DNA of 64,000 nt from contig NZ_JAUXSP010000012.1 in the NCBI RefSeq assembly GCF_030679875.1, positions 1-64,000 on the forward strand, written 5' to 3'. Position 1 is the stretch's first letter, and every line of letters starts with the position of its first letter. The stretch is from Phenylobacterium sp. Lineage in GTDB: Bacteria; Pseudomonadota; Alphaproteobacteria; Caulobacterales; Caulobacteraceae. This document shows, one piece after another, positions 10,977 to 25,284 of this stretch. The notes beneath the pieces were generated by a model. That model saw nothing but the letters and a program-made list of their open reading frames with translations. It was not told the origin of the DNA and did not search any database. Both the position numbers and the translations under genes were made by a program.

Positions 10977-12386
10977 ATGACCACCGCCAAAGACATTCTG
11001 GATATGATCGCTGAGAAGGACGTCAAATATGTCGACGTCCGGTTCACCGACATCCGCGGCAAGATGCAGCACGTCACCTTCGACATCGATCTGGTCGATG
11101 ACGACTTCCTGACCGACGGCACCATGTTCGACGGCTCGTCGATCGTCGGCTGGAAGGCCATCAACGAGTCCGACATGAAGCTGCGGCCGGACCTCAACTC
11201 GGCCTATATCGACCCCTTCTATCAGCAGACCACCCTGTGCCTGTTCTGCGATGTGCTGAACCCCGACACCAACACCCCCTACAACCGCGATCCGCGCTCC
11301 ATCGCCAAGGCTGCCCTGAACCACGTCAAGTCGGTCGGCGTCGGCGACACCGTCTACTTTGGCCCTGAGGCCGAGTTCTTCCTGTTCGACGACGTGCGCT
11401 GGTCCACCGCGGGCCACAACACCGGCTACGCCTTCGACTCCACCGAACTGCCGGTGAACTCGTCCAAGGAATATGCCGAAGGCAATATGGGCCATCGGCC
11501 CGGCCCCAAGGGCGGCTACTTCCCGGTCAACCCGGTCGACTCCGCCCAGGATCTCCGGGGCGAAATGCTGGCCGTCATGGGCGAGCTGGGTATGAAGCCT
11601 GAAAAGCACCACCACGAAGTGGCGCCGGCGCAGCATGAACTCGGCCTGAAATTCGACGACCTGCTGACCATGGCCGACCGGATGCAGCTCTATAAGTACG
11701 TCATCCACAATGTGGCCGCCGCCTACGGCAAGACCGCCACCTTCATGGCCAAGCCGATGTTCGGCGACAACGGCTCGGGCATGCACGTCCACCAGTCGAT
11801 CTGGAAGGACGGCCAGCCCATGTTCGCCGGCGACAAGTATGCCGGCCTGTCCCAGGACTGCCTCTGGTACATCGGCGGCATCATCAAGCACGCCAAGGCC
11901 ATCAACGCCTTCGCCAACTCCACCACCAACAGCTACAAGCGCCTGGTGCCTGGCTATGAAGCCCCGGTGAAGCTGGCCTATTCGTCGCGCAACCGCTCGG
12001 CCTCGATCCGCATCCCGCATGTGGATTCCCCGAAGGCCAAGCGGATCGAAGCTCGCTTCCCTGATCCGATGGGCAACCCCTACCTGACCTTCGTGGCCCT
12101 GCTGATGGCCGGCCTCGACGGGATCGAGAACAAGATCGATCCGGGCCCGGCCATGGACAAGAACCTGTATGACCTGCCCCCCCGCGAGCAGAAGAAGGTT
12201 CCGGAAGTCTGCGGCTCCCTGCGTGAAGCGCTTGAGAACCTCGACAAGGACCGCGCCTTCCTCAAGAAGGGCGGCGTCATGGATGACGACTTCATCGACG
12301 CCTACATCGAACTGAAGATGGAAGAAGTGATGCGCCTGCAACTGCATCCGCACCCGGTCGAGTTCGAAATGTACTACAAGTGCTAA
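10977..12386 (+). CDS. glnA: Glutamine synthetase type I
   Basis: GlnA condenses glutamate and ammonia using ATP; the enzyme is a cytoplasmic dodecamer. The 469-residue product matches GSI-beta length. Visible motifs are the N-terminal beta-grasp segment DGSSIVGW, the ATP-binding region with [16 protein letters not shown], the glutamate-binding segment NRSASIRIP, and the adenylylation Tyr in NLYDLPP. That Tyr points to control by GlnE adenylylation, which PII governs. GGGGA precedes the ATG. It is second gene of glnBA, with a strong terminator immediately after. Confidence 0.98.
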   Translation: MTTAKDILDMIAEKDVKYVDVRFTDIRGKMQHVTFDIDLVDDDFLTDGTMFDGSSIVGWKAINESDMKLRPDLNSAYIDPFYQQTTLCLFCDVLNPDTNTPYNRDPRSIAKAALNHVKSVGVGDTVYFGPEAEFFLFDDVRWSTAGHNTGYAFDSTELPVNSSKEYAEGNMGHRPGPKGGYFPVNPVDSAQDLRGEMLAVMGELGMKPEKHHHEVAPAQHELGLKFDDLLTMADRMQLYKYVIHNVAAAYGKTATFMAKPMFGDNGSGMHVHQSIWKDGQPMFAGDKYAGLSQDCLWYIGGIIKHAKAINAFANSTTNSYKRLVPGYEAPVKLAYSSRNRSASIRIPHVDSPKAKRIEARFPDPMGNPYLTFVALLMAGLDGIENKIDPGPAMDKNLYDLPPREQKKVPEVCGSLREALENLDKDRAFLKKGGVMDDDFIDAYIELKMEEVMRLQLHPHPVEFEMYYKC

Positions 12387-12414
12387 GCTTCAGGTTCTGA
12401 CCTGACCTGGGAAG

Positions 12415-12443
12415 GGGCCGCAGCCGACGCTGCGGCCCTTTTT
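12415..12443 (+). terminator. Rho-independent terminator of glnBA
   Basis: A 9-bp perfect stem (GGGCCGCAG, 12415-12423, with CTGCGGCCC, 12430-12438) encloses a 6-base loop and is followed by five T residues. It lies 29 bases after the glnA stop. Confidence 0.9.
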
Positions 12444-12524
12444 CCATTCCCTGGCCTGCGCATTGATTTGTCTTCCAGCCCGATTCATACCGGGTCCTCC
12501 CGAATCGCCCCAGCTTCCGAGCCA

Positions 12525-14594
12525 ATGTCCAAGGCCCCTCCCCAAGCCTCCCTCTTTGATGACGCTCTGAACCCGGCTCCGGCTTCGCCCCTGGCGCAGA
12601 GTCATGAGCCGAGGCCAAGTCCGCCCCCGCCCCCCGGCCAGACTGCTGAGAGCTCGCCCGCCGGCGGCTATTCGGCCAAGGACATCGAGGTCCTCGAAGG
12701 GCTGGAACCGGTGCGGAAGCGGCCGGGGATGTACATTGGCGGCACCGACGAGCGGGCTCTGCACCACCTGTTCGCCGAGGTGCTGGACAACGCCATGGAC
12801 GAGGCCGTGGCCGGCCACGCCAAATTTATCGAGGTGTACCTCGACGCCGACGGCTATCTCAGCGTCAAGGATGACGGCCGCGGCATCCCGGTCGACCCCC
12901 ACCCCAAGCACCCGGGCAAGTCGGCCCTGGAAGTCATCATGACCGTGCTGCACTCGGGGGGGAAATTCTCCGGCAAGGCCTATGAGACCTCCGGCGGCCT
13001 GCACGGCGTCGGCGTCTCAGTGGTCAACGCCCTCTCTGAACGAGTCGAGGTGACGGCCTGGAAGGATGGCTTCGAGTGGCGCCAGGCCTTCGCCCGCGGC
13101 AAGCCCCTGGGCCCCATCGAAAAGGGCCAGCCCAGCCGCAAGCACGGCACCATGATCCGCTTCCTGCCTGATCCGCAGATCTTCGGCGAGGGCGTGGCCT
13201 TCAAGCCGGCCAGGCTCTACCGGATGGCGCGGTCCAAGGCCTATCTGTTTGGCGGCGTGGAGATCCGATGGAAGTGCGACCCCGCGCGCCTGCAGGATCA
13301 AACCCCTGCAGAGGCGGTGTTCCGCTTTCCCAACGGCTTGGCCGACTATCTCGCCGAACAGGTGGAGAAGCTCGAGACTGTCACGCCTGAGCCGTTCGCC
13401 GGCCGCTTCACGCGGCAGGGCGAGGCCGGGGCTGTGGAATGGGCCATTACCTGGACCGCCGACGGCTTTGGCGAGGCCGACGGCTTCATGCGCTCCTACT
13501 GCAACACCGTGCCGACCCCTGAGGGCGGGACCCATGAAGCCGGCCTTCGCGCCGCCCTCACCCGCGGCCTCAAGGCCTATGCGGAGCTGACCAACGAGAA
13601 GCGTGGGGCGGTGATCACCGCCGAGGACGTGTTAGCCCAGGCCGGCGCCCTGATCAGCGTCTTCGTCAAGAACCCAGAGTTCCAGGGTCAGACCAAGGAG
13701 CGCCTGTCCTCCAGCGACGCTCAGCGCCTGGTGGAAGCCGCCCTGCGCGACCCCTTCGACCACTGGCTGACGGCCCAGCCCAAGGCCGCCAGCACCCTGC
13801 TGGCCTTCGTGATCGAGCGCGCCGAGGAGCGGCTGAAGCGCCGCAAGGACCGCGACGTAGCCCGGGCTTCGGCCACGCGGAAGCTTCGGCTGCCGGGCAA
13901 GCTGGCCGACTGCGCAATCCAGGCTTCTGACGGCACCGAACTTTTTCTGGTCGAGGGTGATTCGGCCGGCGGCTCGGCCAAACAGGCCCGCGACCGCCGC
14001 ACCCAGGCCATCCTGCCCCTGCGCGGCAAGATCCTCAATGTGGCCTCCGCCGGCGCCGACAAGCTCGGCGCCAACAAGGAGCTCAGCGACCTGATGCTGG
14101 CGCTCGGGGTCCAGCCTGGCGCCAGGTTCAAGGAAGAGGACCTGCGCTATGAGCGCATCGTCATCATGACCGACGCCGATGTAGACGGCGCCCATATCGC
14201 CTCGCTGTTGATCACCTTCTTCTACCGCACCATGCCCGGCCTGATCCGGGCCGGACGGCTGTTTCTGGCCCTGCCACCGCTTTACCGGCTGAGCCATGGG
14301 GGCAAGACGGTCTATGCCCGCGACGACGCCCATCGTGAGGAATTGCTGGCCACCCAGTTCAAGGGCAAGAAACCCGAGATCGGCCGGTTCAAGGGCCTGG
14401 GGGAGATGATGCCCGCCCAGCTCAAGGAGACCACCATGGATCCCGCCAAGCGGATCCTGGCCCGGGTCACCCTGCCCCGCGCCGAGGAGGCGGTGATCGA
14501 CCTTGTTGAGGCTCTCATGGGCCGCAAGGCTGAACTGCGGTTCCGGTTCATCCAGGAGAACGCCGAATTCGCCACCGAAGATCTCGACGTGTGA
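12525..14594 (+). CDS. parE: DNA topoisomerase IV subunit B
   Basis: ParE is the ATPase subunit of topoisomerase IV, which decatenates replicated chromosomes with ParC (encoded at 55757-58006). The product is 689 residues. The GHKL ATPase motifs are DNAMDEA and DDGRGIPVD, followed by [14 protein letters not shown]. The TOPRIM domain shows [11 protein letters not shown] and [11 protein letters not shown] proline-rich N-terminal extension of about 50 residues precedes the ATPase domain. The ATG at 12525 is preferred over an in-frame TTG at 12468. ParE rather than GyrB is supported by its length, without the GyrB insert. Confidence 0.94.
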   Translation: MSKAPPQASLFDDALNPAPASPLAQSHEPRPSPPPPPGQTAESSPAGGYSAKDIEVLEGLEPVRKRPGMYIGGTDERALHHLFAEVLDNAMDEAVAGHAKFIEVYLDADGYLSVKDDGRGIPVDPHPKHPGKSALEVIMTVLHSGGKFSGKAYETSGGLHGVGVSVVNALSERVEVTAWKDGFEWRQAFARGKPLGPIEKGQPSRKHGTMIRFLPDPQIFGEGVAFKPARLYRMARSKAYLFGGVEIRWKCDPARLQDQTPAEAVFRFPNGLADYLAEQVEKLETVTPEPFAGRFTRQGEAGAVEWAITWTADGFGEADGFMRSYCNTVPTPEGGTHEAGLRAALTRGLKAYAELTNEKRGAVITAEDVLAQAGALISVFVKNPEFQGQTKERLSSSDAQRLVEAALRDPFDHWLTAQPKAASTLLAFVIERAEERLKRRKDRDVARASATRKLRLPGKLADCAIQASDGTELFLVEGDSAGGSAKQARDRRTQAILPLRGKILNVASAGADKLGANKELSDLMLALGVQPGARFKEEDLRYERIVIMTDADVDGAHIASLLITFFYRTMPGLIRAGRLFLALPPLYRLSHGGKTVYARDDAHREELLATQFKGKKPEIGRFKGLGEMMPAQLKETTMDPAKRILARVTLPRAEEAVIDLVEALMGRKAELRFRFIQENAEFATEDLDV

Positions 14595-14653
14595 CCAGGA
14601 CCACCCCCGGGCGGACAATCGCACCGCTGACCCTGGCCAGGGCGCCTGATGCG

Positions 14654-14681
14654 TTGACTTGAAAGCGCTTACGCCTATGTT
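14654..14681 (+). promoter_or_regulatory. Candidate sigma-70-type promoter of the DEAD-box helicase gene
   Basis: TTGACT (14654-14659) and TATGTT (14676-14681) are separated by 16 bases, about 80 bases before the helicase ATG. The resulting leader carries two copies of CCGCGGCGCG and may be structured, as is common for cold-induced helicases. Confidence 0.55.
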
Positions 14682-14760
14682 CCGCGGCGCGCCTCGATAA
14701 CGACGCGCTTGCCGATCCGCGGCGCGAGGTTCGCGTCTGCTGATCTTGATTAGCCGCTGA

Positions 14761-16389
<1,629 letters not shown>

Positions 16390-16509
16390 AGTTAAAGACC
16401 GGCGTTCGACCTTAACCGCTCGTTTGACTCTGTTCCCTAGGGTAGCGCTCGAAGTACGGGGGAATCCGTGGCGCCGCGGGTCGGCGGCGGTGGGCAGGAA
16501 AGTCAGTCA

Positions 16510-17565
16510 ATGTCTCATGAACTCGAGATAAGGCTCAGGGGTCCGGAAGGCTTTGGCTTGGCTCGAAAGGCCATCGCCGAAATGGAACGCCATCGGGTCT
16601 GGCCGACCTCGGTCAACTTCGAGCTTTGGATCCACTTCCTCGCTGCGCCCGATGCGCCCCTCGGGCAGGAAATGACCCGGATGCTCTCGGCCGGGACGGC
16701 GTTCACTGACCTCGTCAGCGAAGAGCTGGCGGCCCTGTATCTGCCGAAGGCCAAGCTCAATGAGCAGATTCGAGACACTGGCGACCAGTTGAGCCGCGAA
16801 CTGGCCTCGGTCTCCGCAGCCATCGATTCCGCCAAGCAGTCCAGCAAGGCCTATGGCCTCACCCTGGCCACCGCCAGTCAGTCCCTGGCCGCCGAAAAGG
16901 ATGTGGCGAGCCTTGAGGCGACAGTGAAGACCCTGGCTGGCGCCACCCAGCGGGTGCAGCAGGAAAACCAGTTCCTGGAAAAACGTCTGAGCGAATCGAG
17001 CAGCGAAGTCGCCCGGCTGCGTGAACATCTGGAGTTGGTCCGCCGCGAGGCCACGACCGACGGGCTCACCAATCTGGCGAACCGCAAGGCGTTCGACGAA
17101 GAACTGGAGCGGGCCTGCCAGGAGGCGGACGCTGGCAGAGGCGGCCTGACCCTGGCCCTTATCGACATCGATCACTTCAAGAATTTCAACGACACCTGGG
17201 GACACCAGACCGGGGACCAGGTAATTCGGTATGTGGCCAGCGTCATCGGCCGGGTCGGCGCGACCCCCAGGCTTGCCGCCCGCTATGGGGGCGAGGAGTT
17301 CGCGATCATCTTCCCCGGCGAGCAGCGGGAGGCCGCGTCGGCCGCGCTCGAAGCGATTCGCGAGGAGATAGGGTCGAGGGTGCTGAAGCGCCGCTCCACC
17401 AACGAGGATCTCGGCAATATCACCGTCTCAGCGGGCTTTGCCGAGCGCCCGCTGGGAGAGACCGCCCACAGCCTCATGGAACGAGCTGACGCGGCCCTCT
17501 ATGCCTCCAAGCACGGTGGTCGCAACCGGGTCAGCATGGCCGAGCCCCTGTCCGACGCCGCCTGA
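16510..17565 (+). CDS. Diguanylate cyclase (GGDEF domain) with N-terminal helical sensor
   Basis: This enzyme makes cyclic di-GMP from two GTP. The 351-residue product starts MSHELEIRLRGPEGFGLARK. About 170 residues of helical sequence, including a probable coiled coil (about 90-180), precede the catalytic domain. The active-site loop is RYGGEEF, so the cyclase should be active. The inhibitory I-site RxxD is absent: the four residues at its expected position read ATPR. There is no membrane segment, so it is cytoplasmic. The ATG at 16510 follows AGGAAAG; a GTG 42 bases upstream is less likely. Organisation recalls Caulobacter DgcB-like cyclases, but identity is not established. Confidence 0.9.
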   Translation: MSHELEIRLRGPEGFGLARKAIAEMERHRVWPTSVNFELWIHFLAAPDAPLGQEMTRMLSAGTAFTDLVSEELAALYLPKAKLNEQIRDTGDQLSRELASVSAAIDSAKQSSKAYGLTLATASQSLAAEKDVASLEATVKTLAGATQRVQQENQFLEKRLSESSSEVARLREHLELVRREATTDGLTNLANRKAFDEELERACQEADAGRGGLTLALIDIDHFKNFNDTWGHQTGDQVIRYVASVIGRVGATPRLAARYGGEEFAIIFPGEQREAASAALEAIREEIGSRVLKRRSTNEDLGNITVSAGFAERPLGETAHSLMERADAALYASKHGGRNRVSMAEPLSDAA

Positions 17566-17647
17566 GGCCGTCTGCCCATTCCCTCCTTGGCTGACGCAAC
17601 GTAGGTTCCTCCAGGATCGCGATCCAAGCGCACCAGAGGAACCCGCC

Positions 17648-18457
17648 ATGGCCTATCAGAAGATCAAGACTTCGGTCGCCGATGGGGTCGCGGTGGTGAC
17701 CCTGTGCGATCCCTCCACCCTGAACGCCGCCGGCCTCGACCTGATGGCCGAGCTCGATGACGCGCTGGCGGCATTCGCCGAGCCAGAGTCCGGCGTCCGC
17801 TGCGTGGTCATCACTGGCGAGGGTCGTGGATTCTGTTCCGGCGCCAACCTGACAGGGCGGGCCGATGCGCCCGCGGCTCAGGACCAGATGCAGGCCCAGG
17901 CGCGGGACTCCGGCAGCGCGCTGGAGACCGTCTACAATCCCTTCGTCACCCGCATGCGGGACTATCCCATTCCCATCGTCACCGCCGTCAACGGCGCCGC
18001 CGCCGGGATCGGGTGTTCCTTGGCGCTGATGGGCGATCTGATCGTGGCGGGCGAGAGCGGCTACTTCCTGCAGGCCTTCCGGCGGATTGGCTTGGTCCCG
18101 GATGGCGGCGCGACCTACCTGCTGAGCCGCCTGGTGGGTAAGGCCCGCGCCATGGAGCTGACCCTGCTGGGCGAAAAACTGCCGGCGGCCACGGCGCTGC
18201 AGTGGGGCCTGATCAATCGCTGCGTCCCCGACGCCGAACTGATGGACACGGCCATGGACCTCGCGAAGGCGCTGGCCACCGGACCAAAGGCCCTGGGCTA
18301 TATCCGCAAACTGGTCTGGGACGGCCTCGACGCCGCATGGGCCGAACAACTCCACGCCGAACGGGTCATCCAGCGTGAAGCAGGCATGACCGAGGATTCC
18401 CGCGAGGGCGTCGTCGCCTTCCTCCAGAAGCGCCCGGCCCAATTCCAGGGCCGGTAG
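17648..18457 (+). CDS. Enoyl-CoA hydratase/isomerase family protein
   Basis: A 269-residue crotonase-fold enzyme, probably acting in fatty-acid or aromatic acyl-CoA degradation. The oxyanion-hole segments are visible as GRGFCSGANL (about 60-69) and NGAAAGIGCSLALMGD. The catalytic-region residue pattern RRIGLVPDGGATY carries Asp where classic hydratases have the second Glu, as in PaaG/PaaB-type isomerases. That suggests an isomerase-like or 2,3-enoyl specificity. AGAGGAA sits just upstream of the ATG. It is convergent with the suf operon, which ends 24 bases further on. Confidence 0.88.
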   Translation: MAYQKIKTSVADGVAVVTLCDPSTLNAAGLDLMAELDDALAAFAEPESGVRCVVITGEGRGFCSGANLTGRADAPAAQDQMQAQARDSGSALETVYNPFVTRMRDYPIPIVTAVNGAAAGIGCSLALMGDLIVAGESGYFLQAFRRIGLVPDGGATYLLSRLVGKARAMELTLLGEKLPAATALQWGLINRCVPDAELMDTAMDLAKALATGPKALGYIRKLVWDGLDAAWAEQLHAERVIQREAGMTEDSREGVVAFLQKRPAQFQGR

Positions 18458-18481
18458 AGGTCCGGGCGCGATTGAGCCGCG

Positions 18482-18889
18482 CTAAGCCTCGGCCCCGTCC
18501 TCGGCCAGGGGCACGATGGTGACGCTCTCGCCGCAGCCACAGGCGTCGGTCTCATTGGGATTGCGGAAGACGAACTTGGACGACAGGGCGCTGGTCTCGT
18601 AGTCCACGACGGTGCCGATGAGGAACAGCACGGCCTTGGGCTCCACCAGGATCGTCACGCCCTTGTCCTGCACCACCTCATCCAGGGCTCCGGCGGCCTC
18701 GGCATATTCGAGGACGTACTCCTGCCCGGCGCATCCGCCGTTCTTCACGCCAACCCGCAGGCCGGCATAGGGCTTTTCGGCCCGGCCCATGATCTCCCGC
18801 ACGCGATCAGCGGCCGCCTCGGTCAGAGAGACGACCTGGGGCCGGGGACGGCGGGCTCGGGGCGCGGGGGCGAGGTTGAGAGGTTCCAT
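18482..18889 (-). CDS. sufA: Iron-sulfur cluster assembly A-type carrier (HesB/IscA family)
   Basis: A-type carriers deliver assembled [4Fe-4S] or [2Fe-2S] clusters to apoproteins. The 135-residue product has the three conserved Cys of the family: one in GGCAGQEY and two in the C-terminal CGCGES motif. An Arg/Pro-rich N-terminal stretch of about 20 residues precedes the domain. It is the last gene of the suf operon, 15 bases after sufT, convergent with the enoyl-CoA hydratase gene. Confidence 0.93.
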   Translation of the reverse strand: MEPLNLAPAPRARRPRPQVVSLTEAAADRVREIMGRAEKPYAGLRVGVKNGGCAGQEYVLEYAEAAGALDEVVQDKGVTILVEPKAVLFLIGTVVDYETSALSSKFVFRNPNETDACGCGESVTIVPLAEDGAEA

Positions 18890-18904
18890 GATCAGGATAT
18901 GGGG

Positions 18905-19264
18905 TCAGAACATGTTGAGTTGAAGCTTGGCTTCGTCAGACATACGCGAAGGGTCCCATGGTGGGTCAAACACCAGCTCCACCGTACAGGAGCGGATGTC
19001 GCTGAGCTCCATCACCGCATCATGCACCCAGCCGGGCATTTCGCCCGCCACCGGGCAGCCCGGCGCGGTCAGGGTCATGTCGATGGCCACGTCCTTGTCG
19101 TCGGAGACGTCGACCTTGTAGATCAGGCCGAGCTCGTAGATGTCGACAGGGATCTCTGGGTCATAGACCGACTTGAGCTGCCCGATCAGCTGATCGGTCA
19201 ACTTGTCCAGCTCCCCCTGAGACAGGGGCGTGGCGGCGGCGGTGGTTGCGGGGGCGTCATCCAT
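18905..19264 (-). CDS. sufT: MIP18/DUF59 family Fe-S assembly protein SufT
   Basis: SufT-type proteins aid maturation of Fe-S proteins alongside SUF. The 119-residue product has the family signature SVYDPEIPVDIYELGLIYKV, then MTLTAPGCPVAGEMPGWV with a conserved Cys, then VELVFDPPWDPSRMSDEAK. The ATG at 19264 is 5 bases after the sufS stop; a longer in-frame extension would run well into sufS. Its position in the suf operon supports the assignment. Confidence 0.92.
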   Translation of the reverse strand: MDDAPATTAAATPLSQGELDKLTDQLIGQLKSVYDPEIPVDIYELGLIYKVDVSDDKDVAIDMTLTAPGCPVAGEMPGWVHDAVMELSDIRSCTVELVFDPPWDPSRMSDEAKLQLNMF

Positions 19265-19269
19265 GGCGT

Positions 19270-20484
19270 TCACGCGAAAAAGGTCTGAGTCTTGAAAAGG
19301 GCGGCGGCGAAGGCGTCGGCCTCCGCCTCGGTGTTGTAGAGGCCGAATGAGGCCCGGGCGCTGGAGGTCACGCCAAAGCGTCGCATCAGAGGCTCGGCGC
19401 AATGGGCGCCCGCTCGGACAGCGACCCCGTATCGGTCAAGAATCTGGGCCACGTCATGGGCGTGCGCGCCCTCCATGGTGAAGGACAGGATGGCGCCCTT
19501 GCCCGGCGCCTCGCCGATGATCCGGAGCCAGTTGGCGCCGGAGAGCTGTTCTAGAACCCGGTCATAGAGGACCGCCTCGTGAGCGGCGATCGCCTCGCGA
19601 TCCAGACCGCTCAGCCATTCGATCGCAGCCCCCAGGCCAATCGCTTCGAGAATGGCCGGGGTCCCGGCCTCGAACCGGTGCGGAGACTCGGCATAGGTGA
19701 TCGCCTCCTCGGAGACCTGGGCGATCATCTCCCCGCCCCCCTGATACGGCGGCAGATCGGCGAGACGCTCGCGCTTGCCGTAGAGGACGCCGATCCCTGT
19801 GGGGCCATAGAGCTTGTGACCAGAGAAGACGTAGAAGTCCGCGCCCAGCGCCTTGACGTCCACCACCTGATGCACGACCGCCTGACACCCATCGACCAGG
19901 GTCAGGGCGCCGGCCGACCTAGCCATGGCGATGATCTCGGCGGCGGGGTTGATGGTCCCCAGCACGTTCGACATATGGCTGAAGGCGACGATCCGGGTTC
20001 GCGGCCCCATCATCTCGCCCATGGCCGCCAGGTCGAGTTCGCCGGCCTCGGTGACCGGCGCAAACCGCAGCACGACGCCCAGACGTTCCCGCAGGAAGTG
20101 CCACGGCACGATGTTGGCGTGATGCTCCATCTGGGTGAGCAGGATTTCATCGCCGGCCTTCAGGCTCGCCCCCAGACCCGCCGCCACCAGATTGATGGCT
20201 TCGGTCGCGCCCTTGGTGAAGACGACCTCATCGATGTCGGCGCCAATGAACCTCGCCACCGAAGCCCGCGCCTGCTCGAAGGCGTCGGTCGTCTCATTGG
20301 CCAGGGTGTGCAGGCCACGGTGAACATTGGCGTAGGAGGTCTCCATCGCCTGGCTCATGGCCGATATCACCGCCCGCGGCTTCTGGGCCGACGCGGCGGA
20401 GTCCAGATAGACCAGGGGCTGGCCGTTCACCTGCCGTTGCAGGATGGGAAACTCGGCGCGAACCGCCTCGACATCGAACGCCAT
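19270..20484 (-). CDS. sufS: Cysteine desulfurase SufS (group II)
   Basis: SufS is a PLP enzyme that takes sulfur from cysteine as a persulfide for Fe-S assembly. The 404-residue product has the PLP-binding Lys in SGHKLYGPTGIG and the catalytic Cys in RAGAHCAEPLM, the group II context. Its start overlaps the sufD stop in TGATG, implying translational coupling. No sufE gene lies in the operon. A second, group I-like desulfurase is encoded at 24142-25284. Confidence 0.96.
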   Translation of the reverse strand: MAFDVEAVRAEFPILQRQVNGQPLVYLDSAASAQKPRAVISAMSQAMETSYANVHRGLHTLANETTDAFEQARASVARFIGADIDEVVFTKGATEAINLVAAGLGASLKAGDEILLTQMEHHANIVPWHFLRERLGVVLRFAPVTEAGELDLAAMGEMMGPRTRIVAFSHMSNVLGTINPAAEIIAMARSAGALTLVDGCQAVVHQVVDVKALGADFYVFSGHKLYGPTGIGVLYGKRERLADLPPYQGGGEMIAQVSEEAITYAESPHRFEAGTPAILEAIGLGAAIEWLSGLDREAIAAHEAVLYDRVLEQLSGANWLRIIGEAPGKGAILSFTMEGAHAHDVAQILDRYGVAVRAGAHCAEPLMRRFGVTSSARASFGLYNTEAEADAFAAALFKTQTFFA

Positions 20485-21517
20485 CAGCCCACCCGCCGTT
20501 CAGCGGCCCAGGCGCGGGCGACCTCGCGGGCGCCGTCATGGACGATGCGATCAATGACCTCGCCAATAAAGGCCTCGGTCAGCATGGCTCTGGCCTCAGC
20601 TTCGGGAATGCCACGCTGCTGGGCGTAGAACAGGGCGTCCTCATTCAAGGCGCCCACCGTATTGCCATGCGCGCAGGCCACGTCGTCCGCAAAAATCAGT
20701 AGTTCCGGCTTGGCGTTGACCTCCGCCCGGTCCGACAGCAGCAGGGCATGGTGTCCCATCCGCGCATCAGTGCGATCGGCGCCAGGGCTGACCGTGATCC
20801 GTCCCTGGAAGACGCCGCGGCCCTGGTCGGCCACCACACCCTTGATCAGTTGCTCAGTCTCACCATCGGCGCCGGCATGGGTGACGGCCGTCGTCAGGTC
20901 GGCGTGGCGACGATCCGCGACCAGATAGGCGCCGTCCATCCGGACCTTGGCGTCCTGACCCGGATGCTCCACGCGGGTCTCCAGGCGCTGGCGCCGCGCG
21001 CCATCGGTGAGCACCGTCTGGGCGAAGTCGGCGCCAGGCGCGAGATCAACCGAGGCGAGGCTGACGCTGACGCCTTCGGCGTCGTCGCCGGCCAGCACGA
21101 TGCGTTCGAGGCGCGCGCCGGCCCCCAGCCGGAAGCTCAGATCGGCGTCCACGAGATAGTCCGGCGCCAATCCCTCATAGGATTCGAGCAGGGTCAGTCG
21201 GGCGCCAGGCTTCAGGTCAGCGGTGAGCTTCACCCCATGGCTGGTCGCCTGGGTGGCCGAGACGAACCGCAGCCGGACCACCCGCTGCTCGCCCTCGGCC
21301 ACGTTGAGCAGGCCCAGATCCCCCTGAACCCGTCCGTTGACCACCAGGAGTTCGGCCTCGCCCAACTCGCCAAAGGGGCCGGAAGCGTCCGCGGACGCTT
21401 CCGGCGACGGAACCGGCAGTTCGCGGATCAGGCCGCGCAGGTCGGTCCAACGCCAATCCTCATCCCGGCGGCTGGGCAGCTGCGAAACGTCCCGCGCCTC
21501 AAGGGCCAGTGAAAGGG

Positions 21518-21521
<4 letters not shown>
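20484..21521 (-). CDS. sufD: Fe-S cluster assembly protein SufD
   Basis: SufD pairs with SufB and SufC in the SufBC2D scaffold. The 345-residue product has the beta-helix core (about 100-270) and the C-terminal helical segment with ACAHGNTVGALNEDALFYAQQRG, which holds the conserved Cys-His pair of SufD. It overlaps sufC by 4 bases (ATGA) and sufS by one, so it is tightly coupled in the operon. Confidence 0.95.
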
Positions 21522-22263
<742 letters not shown>

Positions 22264-22264
<1 letters not shown>

Positions 22265-22661
22265 CAGCGGGTCTCGTCAGCCAGGAATTGCGCCATGATC
22301 AGCACCGCGTCGTCGACGCTCTCGGCGAACTGCTGCTTGCGCGGCGCCGCAGAGGTGGTCGCATTGCGCTTGTCGGACGCGGTCACGCTGACCTGTCCGT
22401 CCTCGAAATAGGCGGCGATCCGGTAGTCGGCGTGATCCAAGGTCACCGTGTAGCGACGGCGTTCCAGGCTGATCCCGCGACCGGTCAGGAAGTCTGCGTC
22501 CTGGGCGAGAGCCGCCTCCAGGCTCTCGGCGCGCGCCAGATCCTCAGCCTGCCGTTGTTGTTCGGCCGCCTCGCGGGCCAGGCGCTCGGCCTCCCTGCGG
22601 GCGTGTTCGGCTTCGAAGGCGGCTTTCAGAGTCATAGACAGGGTCCGAGCTTTTTCTTGGG

Positions 22662-22665
<4 letters not shown>
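22264..22665 (-). CDS. Uncharacterised protein encoded inside the suf operon (133 aa)
   Basis: Not recognised. The ATG overlaps the sufB stop by 4 bases and its stop abuts the sufC ATG, so it is surely translated with them. The first 55 residues are a charged, Ala/Glu/Arg-rich helix, likely a coiled coil ([19 protein letters not shown]). The second half alternates beta-like strands ([19 protein letters not shown]) and ends in a helix. There are no cysteines, so it is unlikely to hold a cluster directly. No signal peptide is present. A role as a SUF accessory or adaptor is inferred only from position. Confidence 0.85.
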
Positions 22666-24131
<1,466 letters not shown>

Positions 24132-24141
24132 ATGTCTTCCT

Positions 24142-25284
24142 TCAGGCCGCAGGCGCGCGACGGCGCGCGGCGTGGCGGTCGTAGGCCGTGATCCAGGCCT
24201 CGACCATAAGTTTCCAGTCATCGGGCCCGGTGGACCAGCCACCGGAGACACGGATCGCTGCGCCGGCCAGGTCGTCCAGGCCCATGGCCATGAGGACGTG
24301 GCTGGCCTTGACCTTGCCCGAAGAGCAGGCTGAACCGGCGCTGACCATGATCCCGGCCAGGTCCAGGGTCATGACCTGCAATTCCGCCGGAAAGCCGGGG
24401 GCGGCGACACACAAGGTGTTGGGCAGGCGGGGCGACTGTGCGCCGATGGTCACGGCGCCGGCAGCGACAAGAGCGGACTCGGCGGTGTCACGCCACTCAG
24501 ACTGAGAAGCCGCGCCATCGAGATCGCGCAAGGCCGCCTCAGCCGCCGCGCCGAAGCCCGCCAGCCCAGCCACATTTTCGGTGCCCGCCCGGCGGCCACG
24601 CTCCTGGCCGCCCCCATGCAGGCGACGGACCAGATTGGCCCGGGGCCCGAAGGTCAGGGCGCCCGCGCCCCCAGGTCCCCCCAGCTTGTGGCTGGAGATC
24701 GCCAGGGTGTCGGCGCCCAGGGCGCGGCTATCGATCGCGATCCGTCCGGCGCCCTGGACAGCGTCGACGTGCAGCCAGCCGCCAGCCTCCCGCACCAGGA
24801 CAGCGGCCTCGGCCACCGGTTGGATCACTCCGGTCTCATTATTGGCCAGCATCAGGGCGACGAAGGGTCGGCCATCGGCGGGGTCCCACGCCGACAGCCG
24901 GGCGGCCAACACCTCCAGATCAAGACGACCGTCGGACCGCACGGGCAGAAGGTCGACCTCGGCGCCGGACACCTTGGCGGTCACCAGCACCGCATCATGT
25001 TCGATGGCGCTGACAAGCAAGCGGCGGCAACCACCAGCCACGGCGCTCTCGATGGCCAGAGCATTGGCCTCCGTGCCCCCGGACGTGAAGACGACCGTCG
25101 AAGCCGGCGCACCGATCAGGGCGGCCACCTGGGCGCGCGCCTGCTCCATCCGAGCCCGGGCCGCACGCCCCACGGCATGGACCGACGACGGATTGCCCCC
25201 TGCGGCGAGCGCCGCGGTCGCCGCCGCCAGAGCCTCCGGCCGGATCGGCGCGGTGGCGTTGTGATCAAGATAGACGGAATTCAT
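24142..25284 (-). CDS. Cysteine desulfurase, group I (IscS/NifS-like)
   Basis: A PLP-dependent desulfurase of 380 residues, starting [19 protein letters not shown]. The PLP Lys lies in [16 protein letters not shown], and the mobile catalytic loop reads [17 protein letters not shown], the NifS/IscS pattern. It overlaps iscR by 4 bases and precedes sufB, so it belongs to the same operon as SufS. Having both classes is common in alphaproteobacterial suf operons; this enzyme may feed sulfur to other acceptors as well. Confidence 0.94.
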   Translation of the reverse strand: MNSVYLDHNATAPIRPEALAAATAALAAGGNPSSVHAVGRAARARMEQARAQVAALIGAPASTVVFTSGGTEANALAIESAVAGGCRRLLVSAIEHDAVLVTAKVSGAEVDLLPVRSDGRLDLEVLAARLSAWDPADGRPFVALMLANNETGVIQPVAEAAVLVREAGGWLHVDAVQGAGRIAIDSRALGADTLAISSHKLGGPGGAGALTFGPRANLVRRLHGGGQERGRRAGTENVAGLAGFGAAAEAALRDLDGAASQSEWRDTAESALVAAGAVTIGAQSPRLPNTLCVAAPGFPAELQVMTLDLAGIMVSAGSACSSGKVKASHVLMAMGLDDLAGAAIRVSGGWSTGPDDWKLMVEAWITAYDRHAARRRAPAA

